Part shown: positions 1-5,748 of the stretch, piece by piece
Layout of the letters: the number at the start of each line of letters is the position of its first letter
Position numbering within the stretch: position 1 is the stretch's first letter
Translations under genes and position numbers: made by a program
Assembly: GCA_025455125.1 (NCBI GenBank)
Contig: JALONE010000013.1
Location: forward strand, 1-9,823
From: Bacteroidota bacterium
GTDB taxonomy: Bacteria; Bacteroidota; Ignavibacteria; UBA10030
Length of the DNA stretch: 9,823 nt
Reading direction: 5' to 3'
The notes under the pieces: generated by a model
Told to the model about the DNA's origin: nothing
What the model saw: only the letters and a program-made list of their open reading frames with translations
The model's database searches: none

Positions 1-89
1 TGTCTTCGATCAAGCATTTCGTCCTGGCTATAGAGCTTGAGGATGCTTTGGCCAGGGCCTCGAAGTCCTGAGCAGTTACCGCCCTGTCC

Positions 90-866
90 ATGCTCTTGCT
101 CGTCGCGCTTGTTCCGAGCTCACGCGAAGTCCCCATCGCGTGTATTCAGGATGTCTCAACTGTTGGAGTCGCCGATTCTCTTCTCCCGCAGGCAACAGAC
201 AGCATGCTCGTTCGGCATCGCCACTATGCCTTGTCTTATCGACCGCGCCACGGCCAAGCGGAATGGGTGGCGTACTGGCTCGCCGATACAATGCTTGCTC
301 CCGGCGCTGAGCGACGCGATCGATTTCGGTCTGATCCCAGCGTTCCCGGCGGTTCAGCGCGCCCGAGCGACTATCGCGGAACCGGATTCGACAAGGGACA
401 TCTCTGCCCGGCGGCCGACATGAGTTGGGATTCCCTCGCGATGGAAGAAACGTTCTACATGAGCAACATGAGCCCTCAATCGCCAGCATTCAATCGAGGG
501 ATCTGGAAGGAACTGGAGGAATTTGTCCGCAGCGCGGTACGGGGAGGCGTGTCGGTCTTCGTTATCACTGGACCGGTGTTGGCGGATACGCTCCGATTTA
601 TCGGGAGGCGAACACGGGTTTCCATCCCTGCCGCATTCTACAAGATCATCTACCGCTCAGCCGATTCCACGCATCGAGCCGCGGCTTTCCTGCTCGCGAA
701 CGCTCCATCGGCTTCTCCGTTCGTTACTTCTCTCGTGACGATCGATTCCATCGAGGCCGTGACCGGGATCGATTTCTTCAATGCACTTGAGGATTCTGCC
801 GAACAGGCGCTTGAGTGTCGTATTGACACGACGTGGTGGGGCGGCACTCCGACGATACGAAGATGA
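90..866 (+). CDS. Secreted DNA/RNA non-specific endonuclease (NUC1/Serratia nuclease family)
   Basis: The 258-residue product carries the family's metal/His-finger motif, DKGHLCPAADM at residues 101-111 (usual form DRGH), with H104 as the expected general base. The second half of the active site is also present: N135 in AFNRGIW as the magnesium ligand and E143 in WKELEE, eight residues on as in Serratia nuclease. VITGPV (158-163) and TGIDFF (225-230) are further family hallmarks. Such enzymes cut single- and double-stranded DNA and RNA without sequence preference, usually outside the cell. Residues 1-17 (MLLLVALVPSSREVPIA) are hydrophobic enough to be the end of a signal peptide but lack the positive amino end, and no good ribosome binding site precedes this ATG. 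An in-frame TGA at 69-71 blocks a longer start (see findings). The family call is firm; the start and export route are not. A 343-base gap to the next gene suggests separate transcription. Confidence 0.9.
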   Translation: MLLLVALVPSSREVPIACIQDVSTVGVADSLLPQATDSMLVRHRHYALSYRPRHGQAEWVAYWLADTMLAPGAERRDRFRSDPSVPGGSARPSDYRGTGFDKGHLCPAADMSWDSLAMEETFYMSNMSPQSPAFNRGIWKELEEFVRSAVRGGVSVFVITGPVLADTLRFIGRRTRVSIPAAFYKIIYRSADSTHRAAAFLLANAPSASPFVTSLVTIDSIEAVTGIDFFNALEDSAEQALECRIDTTWWGGTPTIRR

Positions 867-1209
867 GGAGGGAATCGTTTACTTCGCGACCTTGCACTGT
901 TGTTCCAACAACCCCTCGCGAGCGCATAGTCCTGCTGCATGATGTCCGTGAAGATTGATGAGGCAACATGCAGGATAATTCCTTGTAGGGACAGGTTCTC
1001 TCTGGGTGAAGAATCTTCTCTTTCACCCCCGATTCTGTGCGCTCCGTCACACAATACGGGCAGTTTTCGACTTCGCTCCTCCGCAATTGAACGAATTCTT
1101 CTGTACTTTGGTTGAGCAACGTTGAGTGGGGAGGCGACCCGCTCATTGAATCCCTCCGGGACCCGCGTGGTCCTTCTGTTCGCCGGCTGACTTGGAGAAG
1201 GCCGAGCTC
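867..1209. other. Gene-free stretch with short inverted repeats, upstream of the nfrA-like gene
   Basis: I find no convincing coding sequence here on either strand. Three short inverted repeats are visible. GTTGTT/AACAAC lies at 899-904 and 907-912. GGGTGAA/TTCACCC lies at 1004-1010 and 1022-1028, with an 11-base loop. GGACC/GGTCC lies at 1159-1163 and 1169-1173, followed by a pyrimidine-rich TTCTGTT. None has a proper T-tract, so none is a clear terminator for the nuclease gene. The promoter of the exopolysaccharide cluster should lie in this stretch, but I could not identify convincing -35/-10 or TAnnTTTG boxes. Confidence 0.5.
1194..1201 (+). promoter_or_regulatory. Ribosome binding site that decides the nfrA-like start
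   Basis: GGAGAAGG sits 8 bases before the GTG at 1210. The frame also opens with a TTG at 1192, but that codon lies directly before this element and would put the Shine-Dalgarno sequence inside the gene. The GTG start also gives a cleaner signal peptide. Confidence 0.75.
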
Positions 1210-2289
1210 GTGCATATCCGACATTTGATATTCCCATTGCTGTTCGTGGGAGCCATCTGTATTTCTTCTGCGCAGGAAGATCTGAACCAGGCGCGCTATT
1301 CGGTTGCGCTCGAACAGGCCTATGCCTTGGTCGATTCTCTTCCGGGCGAGGCCCTTGTCCTGTTTCAGGCCGCGCATCGCATCCGTCCCTCTGACACACT
1401 CGCTCTTCAAATCGCCTACCTGTTGAACGGTCTAAATCGAAACGAAGAGGCGAGTACGGTGTTCGGCTCGCTCACCGACAGCAGGAATCCGGAGTTCCGC
1501 GAACGCGCACGGAGCGCAGTCATTATCCTTGACGACATGCGACGGGCGAATCGCACGCCGTTGTGGGCGCGGACATCGACGGCGGCGCTGTACGATTCAC
1601 GGTTCAAGGATGGGATTCTCTGGCTGACCCTCCAGGGGGGATGGCATTTGAACACCGCTCGCTCGTTGTCCGCAACGCTCACATTGGGAATCGACGCTGA
1701 CACGCGCTCCGATGGTTCGCTCATCATGCCGGAGATCTATGCGGACAACTACATCCTGCTCGCTCCCGGACTGCGGTATGTTCCATTCGAGGGAATGGCA
1801 ATCGACCTTCAGGCAGGCATCGCGTACAACACGAAGCTCTGGGATGGTCGGCCGCGCACGCAAGGAGATGTGCGTGCGGTCCTCTCATATGGAACGGGGA
1901 TCTATCCGATCCCTGCTGTGACGGAATCGATGCGGTTCAGCGGTTCGTTCTTCGCGGATGCAGGGGGTTTTGTCGGTTACTATTCCCGGTACACGAATAC
2001 GATCTCCTACATCCAGGGCCGGGGCGGTGTCCGGTGTGTCGAATGGGGTGCAACTGCGCTCGATCTGTACGCACGACTTGACGTCGCGCAGGATTCAAAG
2101 CGTGAGTTCTATAACAACTCGGTCGAAGGAGGTCTCGGGATCAGGATCATTCCGAATCATGCCTGGAGCATCTTTGTGATGCTCGAAGCGAAGCGCGGGC
2201 TGTACGTGGGCAATTCCCGAGTCGATTCCCCTTACGGCTCGGCGTACGGAACACAACGCCTCATTCTTGTTTGGGAGCGCCCGTTCTAA
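1210..2289 (+). CDS. NfrA-like outer-membrane protein: signal peptide, short TPR-like region, beta-barrel
   Basis: From the GTG start the product has 359 residues. Residues 1-21 (MHIRHLIFPLLFVGAICISSA) form a signal peptide, probably cleaved before QED. Residues about 26-112 are helical and TPR-like (EALVLFQAAHRIRPSD, LLNGLNRNEEASTVF). From about 120 on, amphipathic strands alternate with turns and the chain ends in Trp-Glu-Arg-Pro-Phe, the aromatic end typical of outer-membrane barrels. The stretch FADAGGFVGYYSRYTN (248-263) and the following GRGG and YNNSVEGGLGIRI resemble the C-terminal barrel domain of NfrA, the phage N4 adsorption protein A that exports the NfrB polysaccharide in E. coli. 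E. coli NfrA is about 990 residues, so this version keeps the barrel and little of the TPR arm. The NfrB-like gene starts 12 bases downstream, which supports the pairing. A generic TPR-barrel exporter remains possible. Confidence 0.68.
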   Translation: MHIRHLIFPLLFVGAICISSAQEDLNQARYSVALEQAYALVDSLPGEALVLFQAAHRIRPSDTLALQIAYLLNGLNRNEEASTVFGSLTDSRNPEFRERARSAVIILDDMRRANRTPLWARTSTAALYDSRFKDGILWLTLQGGWHLNTARSLSATLTLGIDADTRSDGSLIMPEIYADNYILLAPGLRYVPFEGMAIDLQAGIAYNTKLWDGRPRTQGDVRAVLSYGTGIYPIPAVTESMRFSGSFFADAGGFVGYYSRYTNTISYIQGRGGVRCVEWGATALDLYARLDVAQDSKREFYNNSVEGGLGIRIIPNHAWSIFVMLEAKRGLYVGNSRVDSPYGSAYGTQRLILVWERPF

Positions 2290-2301
2290 GGGCGACGATC
2301 G

Positions 2302-3753
2302 ATGCTGCCAGTGTACGACTTTCTGCTTTCAGTGTATGACACGGGTCACGCGGTATTCTACTTCGCGACCTACGTCGTCGCTGTGTTCCTCCTGTGGAAT
2401 GGCATCGAGGATCTCGCCGTCGATTTCTACTATTGGATCCACACCATCTTCTTCCCCAAATGGATCGAGCAGCTTCGCGGTCTTCCCCCTTCCAAACTTC
2501 ATACGACCCCCGAGAAGCCGATCGCGGTCTTCGTTCCCGCATGGCACGAATCCGCCGTGATCGGCCATATGCTCGAGCGAGCCTGCTCGACCATTCATTA
2601 CAAGGCGTATGATATCTTCGTCGGCGTCTATCCGAACGATCCTGAGACCGTCGAAGCGGTCAATGCCGTCTCGAAGCGCTTCCCGCAAGTCCATGCCGTC
2701 ATCGGTCCGAATCCGGGGCCATCGACCAAAGCGGACAATTTGAATCAGATCCATCAGGGTATGCGACAGTACGAGAACCAGACGGGGATCCGGTACGACA
2801 TTATTCTGATGCACGACTCGGAAGACATCATTCATCCGATGTCGCTCAAGATCGTGAACCACTTCGTCCCCGAGTACGATATGGTCCAGCTCCCCGTTTT
2901 TCCGCTGGAAGTCCCCCAGCGGGAGGTCGTCGCGTGGACCTACGCCGACGAGTTTGCGGAGAATCACTTGAAGGACCTCGTCGTACGCCAGCATTTTGTC
3001 GGATTCGTTCCTTCAGCGGGGGTGGGAACCGGCTACAACCGATGGCTGATCGAGTTCATCGGCACGTCGTTCGCGAAGAACATGTTCGCGCGCGCATCCC
3101 TGACGGAAGACTACGATATCGCGCTCCGCTTGGCCATGGGGAAAGCCAAGATCCTCTTCCTCCATCAGCCATTCGGCTTGGAGGTGGCTACCCGGGCATA
3201 TTTTCCGGAGACATTCACGGCGGCCGTTCGACAAAAGACCCGCTGGCTCATCGGTATTTGCCTGCAATCATGGAAGAATTACGGCTGGATGGGGGATTGG
3301 AAGTTCAAGTTCAGTCTGTATCGGGACCGCAAAGCGGTGCTTTCCAATCTGGTGACCATGCTTGCGTATGTGGTTCTGTTTTTGTTTTTTGCACTGGAGC
3401 TTTTGCGGTGGGTGCTCGAGGAATATCACGAGCTCGATCCGATCATCCGTCCGTATACGGTCTTGTGGTATATCGGACTGGTGACAACAACGCTCATGAT
3501 CTGGCGTGCCGTACACCGGTTCTATTTCGTTTCGCATGTGTACGGGTGGTTCGCAGGACTGATGGGCGTGCTTCGGTTACCCGTTTCCAATATCGTGAAC
3601 TTCATGGCAGCCTTCCGCGCGGTGAAGCAGTACTTCCACGCGACGCGGGAGAACCAGCCGTTGAAGTGGGACAAGACGGAGCATTCGTTCCCGACAGTCC
3701 ATGGCGCCGTCGGTGCCACACGCAACGCATTCAAATCCAAGCAGGTCGCATGA
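2302..3753 (+). CDS. NfrB-type membrane glycosyltransferase (GT2), without the C-terminal MshEN domain
   Basis: The 483-residue product is a membrane-bound GT2 enzyme that probably polymerises a nucleotide-sugar and passes the chain through the inner membrane. One membrane segment lies at about 17-36. The catalytic domain follows: VPAWHES (78-84), GVYPNDPETV (108-117), a GPSTKADNLN substrate loop (139-148), HDSEDIIHP (171-179, metal site), LTEDYDIALRL (267-277, D270 as base) and QKTRW (311-315, the QxxRW processivity motif). Further membrane segments lie at about 348-368, 383-401 and 406-438. YPNDP, the KADNLN loop, DSED-IHP and the closing PLKWDKTEHSFP (453-464) are what I recognise in E. 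coli NfrB (about 745 residues). There a c-di-GMP-binding MshEN domain follows that closing motif; here the protein ends about 20 residues later. AAGGG at 2288-2292 lies 9 bases before the ATG. The receiver gene overlaps its stop. Confidence 0.85.
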   Translation: MLPVYDFLLSVYDTGHAVFYFATYVVAVFLLWNGIEDLAVDFYYWIHTIFFPKWIEQLRGLPPSKLHTTPEKPIAVFVPAWHESAVIGHMLERACSTIHYKAYDIFVGVYPNDPETVEAVNAVSKRFPQVHAVIGPNPGPSTKADNLNQIHQGMRQYENQTGIRYDIILMHDSEDIIHPMSLKIVNHFVPEYDMVQLPVFPLEVPQREVVAWTYADEFAENHLKDLVVRQHFVGFVPSAGVGTGYNRWLIEFIGTSFAKNMFARASLTEDYDIALRLAMGKAKILFLHQPFGLEVATRAYFPETFTAAVRQKTRWLIGICLQSWKNYGWMGDWKFKFSLYRDRKAVLSNLVTMLAYVVLFLFFALELLRWVLEEYHELDPIIRPYTVLWYIGLVTTTLMIWRAVHRFYFVSHVYGWFAGLMGVLRLPVSNIVNFMAAFRAVKQYFHATRENQPLKWDKTEHSFPTVHGAVGATRNAFKSKQVA

Positions 3754-4112
3754 ACGCTCACATTTTGTTTGCCGAAGACGACGACGGGCTTCGCACGATC
3801 GTCGCAGACGAACTGACCCAGGCCGGTTTCCAGGTCGAGGCAGTTATTGACGGGGCGATTGCCATCGACAAACTGAAGGGCAACACCTACGATCTGGTCC
3901 TGTTGGACATCCGCATGCCAAACAAGACCGGCGTCGAAGTGCTGGAATATATGAAATCTCAGAATTTGCGAACGCGCGTGATCATGGCGACCGCGGTGGA
4001 TGACATGTCCATCGCAATCCAGACACTGAAGCTGGGAGCGAATGATTTCGTCACCAAACCGTACAGCGTGACGGACCTCATCACCTGCATTGACAAGGTC
4101 TTGGCCTGGTAG
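3750..4112 (+). CDS. Single-domain response regulator receiver (CheY-like)
   Basis: The 120-residue product is a complete receiver domain with no output domain. The acidic pocket is E9, D10 and D11, the phospho-acceptor is D53 in LVLLDIRMPNKTG, the switch threonine is T81 in VIMATA, and the conserved lysine is K103 in VTKPYS. The ATG shares ATGA with the glycosyltransferase stop, so the two are probably translationally coupled and made in similar amounts. The same frame is open back to 2934, but that upstream part is the shadow of the glycosyltransferase; receiver homology starts at this ATG. With no DNA-binding or enzymatic domain it should act by binding another protein. The glycosyltransferase next door, which lacks its usual regulatory domain, is the natural candidate; this is inference. 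No histidine kinase lies in the window. Confidence 0.93.
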   Translation: MNAHILFAEDDDGLRTIVADELTQAGFQVEAVIDGAIAIDKLKGNTYDLVLLDIRMPNKTGVEVLEYMKSQNLRTRVIMATAVDDMSIAIQTLKLGANDFVTKPYSVTDLITCIDKVLAW

Positions 4113-4117
4113 GATAC

Positions 4118-4145
4118 GTCACAAGTCAAGGGTCAAAAGTCAAAA
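4118..4145. repeat. 7-base tandem repeat, four units of GTCA(A/C)(A/G)(A/G)
   Basis: The units GTCACAA, GTCAAGG, GTCAAAA and GTCAAAA run without gaps at 4118-4124, 4125-4131, 4132-4138 and 4139-4145. They begin 5 bases after the receiver stop and end 2 bases before the terminator hairpin. The last two copies are identical and the first two differ at one or two places. Confidence 0.8.
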
Positions 4146-4147
4146 GA

Positions 4148-4180
4148 AAATCCCGGCCTGCTCTGCGCAAGTCGGGATTT
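4148..4180. terminator. Hairpin terminator between convergent genes, probably bidirectional
   Basis: AAATCCCG (4148-4155) pairs perfectly with CGGGATTT (4173-4180) around a 17-base loop. Read on the minus strand the stem runs into TTTTCTTTTGAC, a fair T-tract for ending the cold-shock gene. On the plus strand the tail is GCATTTTGG, which is weaker. The position between the receiver stop (4112) and the convergent cold-shock stop (4207) fits use from both sides. Confidence 0.7.
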
Positions 4181-4206
4181 GCATTTTGGACAACCGCGTA
4201 GCGAAT

Positions 4207-4407
4207 TCAGACCTTCTTCACCTTTGTGGCTTGGAGACCTTTCGGTCCCTGCTGTACCTCGAACTCAACTTCGTCGTTCTCATTCAGCGTCTTGAAGCCC
4301 TCGCCTTCGATCGCCTTATAGTGCACGAACACGTCGGGGCCGTCGGCGCGCTTGATGAATCCGAAGCCCTTCGCCTGATTGAACCATTTGACCGTTCCAC
4401 GTTCCAT
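4207..4407 (-). CDS. csp: Cold-shock domain protein (CspA family)
   Basis: The 66-residue product is a single cold-shock domain, the usual family length. It starts MERGTVKWFNQAKGFGFI, covering RNP1 (KGFGFI, residues 13-18), followed by DVFVHYKAI (25-33, RNP2), and ends LQATKVKKV. These proteins bind single-stranded RNA and DNA, melt RNA structure and act as chaperones at low temperature or in general growth. GAGGAG on the minus strand (4415-4420) lies 7 bases upstream and fixes the start. The frame stays open further upstream to 4569, but those residues do not resemble the family and would skip the good binding site. The gene is convergent with the receiver gene and has a 174-base leader region of its own. 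Which paralogue it is cannot be told. Confidence 0.95.
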   Translation of the reverse strand: MERGTVKWFNQAKGFGFIKRADGPDVFVHYKAIEGEGFKTLNENDEVEFEVQQGPKGLQATKVKKV

Positions 4408-4581
4408 GGAACTTCTCCTCTGAGTGTTGTGAATCCGCACGCCGGCGGACCATCGGTGTACAACCTTTGGCTGAGCCACAGAAGCGAATACACAACATCT
4501 GGGAGCTCCAAAAACGGTGTACTGTTGTTTGACGGGGTACAAATTAAATCTTTGGGGAGAAAACCGCAAGGTGAGGAAAGC
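4408..4581 (-). promoter_or_regulatory. Leader and candidate promoter of the cold-shock gene
   Basis: On the minus strand TTGCGG (4564-4569) and TAATTT (4541-4546) are 17 bases apart and could serve as -35 and -10 boxes, each matching consensus at only three of six positions. Transcription from there would give a leader of about 120-130 bases. That would be in line with the long 5' leaders of cold-shock genes in other bacteria. The leader contains an ACAACA/TGTTGT inverted repeat (4492-4497 and 4523-4528), the palindrome GGAGCTCC (4502-4509), and CGGTGTAC twice on the plus strand (4454-4461 and 4515-4522). The promoter assignment is tentative. Confidence 0.3.
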
Positions 4582-5718
4582 TCAGCGAATGTGCTCTCGA
4601 GCAATGGTATAGCGTTCCAGGCGGTGCGGATCGAGAGTGATTCCCAGACCGGGACCGGTCGGGATCGCAATGAAACCGTTCTCATCCAGCACAACGGGGG
4701 GATCGGCGATGTCCTCGTGAAAATAGTTGCTCGTCTCCGACGTATCGCCGGGAAGCGTGAAGCTCGGAGCCGTCTGCAGATGAATGTTCAACGCCCGGCC
4801 GATCCCTGTCTCATCCATCCCTCCCGACCACACCTCGATTCCCCGTTCCGCTGCCAGCGCCGCCATGCGGATCGATTCGAGCAATCCCCCCACTCTTCCC
4901 TGCTTGATATTGAGAATCCGGCAGGCGCCGAGATCGATCGCTGCGCGCGCATCGTCGACCGTGAGGATGGATTCGTCCAGACACAACGGCGTGCGCATCT
5001 GCTTCTGCAGTGTCGCATGTTGAACGATGTCCGAGTACGAGAGCGGCTGCTCGATCATCATGAGATCGAATGCGTCGAGCTTCTTCAGATGATCTGTGTC
5101 GTCCAGCGTGTAGCCGCCGTTGGCGTCGACCATGAGCCGGACGTCGGCGAAGCGGTCGCGCACGCGCGCCACCCATTCGACATCCTTCCCCTTCTTGATC
5201 TTCATCTTCACGCGATGATACCGCTTCTGAACGGCGGCATGCACCGCATCCAGCAATTCGTCCGGCGTCTCACGCAATCCGATGCTAATTCCCGACATGA
5301 TCTTCCGCGCGGGATATCCGAGTAACGTATGCAGTGCGACTCCGTGCCGCTGTGCCATCAGCACGATGAGCGCATTTTCCACCGTCGCCTTCGCCATGCC
5401 GTGACCTCGCACATGCCGAAACGCCACGAGGAGATCTCCGAGCGTCCGGCTTTGTTCAACCACCGGCAGGAGAAAATCCTTAATGATGTGCCGTGCGGTC
5501 TGCGTGGTTTCGTACGCGTAATAAGGATCAGGATCGGCGACGCATTCACCCCATGCCACCTCGCTCCCCGATGCAACACGAAGAAGCAGCGCCTCTTTGT
5601 TCGTCCAGGTTTGGACCGACGTTCCGAAGGCATGGACGAACGGAAGCCGCACCGTGATGAAGTCCATCCGATCGATCGGCGGAAGCGGCTCCTGTTCCAG
5701 CGGATGGAGTGGTTTCAT
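4582..5718 (-). CDS. menC: Enolase-superfamily enzyme, o-succinylbenzoate synthase / N-succinylamino acid racemase family
   Basis: The 378-residue product has the full set of muconate-lactonizing-subgroup residues: the KMK pair (K171, K173), metal ligands D198 (VDAN), E223 (EQPL) and D248 (LDES), and K272 (NIKQGRVGG). The 25, 25 and 24 residue spacings match the OSBS/NSAR enzymes. GGMDETGIGRALNIH (299-313) and LPGDTSETSNYF (322-333) are also typical of this family, not of dipeptide epimerases, which carry a DxD near the C-terminus that I do not see. Members make o-succinylbenzoate for menaquinone, racemise N-succinylamino acids, or do both; no other men gene is in view. The start is uncertain because no strong binding site precedes it. 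IDRMDF, a common beginning of family members, is at 15-20, so this ATG is preferred over the ATG at residue 18. It lies 30 bases after the peptidase stop. Confidence 0.82.
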   Translation of the reverse strand: MKPLHPLEQEPLPPIDRMDFITVRLPFVHAFGTSVQTWTNKEALLLRVASGSEVAWGECVADPDPYYAYETTQTARHIIKDFLLPVVEQSRTLGDLLVAFRHVRGHGMAKATVENALIVLMAQRHGVALHTLLGYPARKIMSGISIGLRETPDELLDAVHAAVQKRYHRVKMKIKKGKDVEWVARVRDRFADVRLMVDANGGYTLDDTDHLKKLDAFDLMMIEQPLSYSDIVQHATLQKQMRTPLCLDESILTVDDARAAIDLGACRILNIKQGRVGGLLESIRMAALAAERGIEVWSGGMDETGIGRALNIHLQTAPSFTLPGDTSETSNYFHEDIADPPVVLDENGFIAIPTGPGLGITLDPHRLERYTIAREHIR

Positions 5719-5748
5719 ACTGTCCGAGACGCTGGGAGGGTCATTGTG

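Noticed and set aside
1..40. Possible tail of an upstream plus-strand gene (VFDQAFRPGYRA then stop at 38-40)
   Set aside because: Twelve codons cannot be told from chance, and the other frames are equally short.
37..423. Plus-strand open frame overlapping the nuclease
   Set aside because: It is a different-frame shadow of the nuclease, which has all its catalytic motifs in frame.
1004..1028. Terminator for the nuclease gene
   Set aside because: The GGGTGAA/TTCACCC stem is followed by CCGATTCTG, not a T-tract, and lies about 140 bases after the stop; kept only as an inverted repeat.
1192..1209. TTG start for the nfrA-like gene
   Set aside because: It would place the GGAGAAGG binding site inside the gene and add six residues before the signal peptide; the GTG at 1210 fits both signals.
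2934..3749. N-terminal extension of the receiver gene into a 392-codon frame
   Set aside because: The extra residues are an out-of-frame reading of the glycosyltransferase. Receiver homology begins exactly at the ATG at 3750.
4408..4569. N-terminal extension of the cold-shock protein to 120 residues
   Set aside because: Family similarity and a good ribosome binding site both start at 4407; the upstream residues are leader sequence.
4090..5325. Plus-strand open frame of 411 codons
   Set aside because: It lies antisense to the cold-shock and enolase-family genes, is rich in Arg and His with no recognisable domain, and both genes on the other strand have full catalytic or binding motifs.
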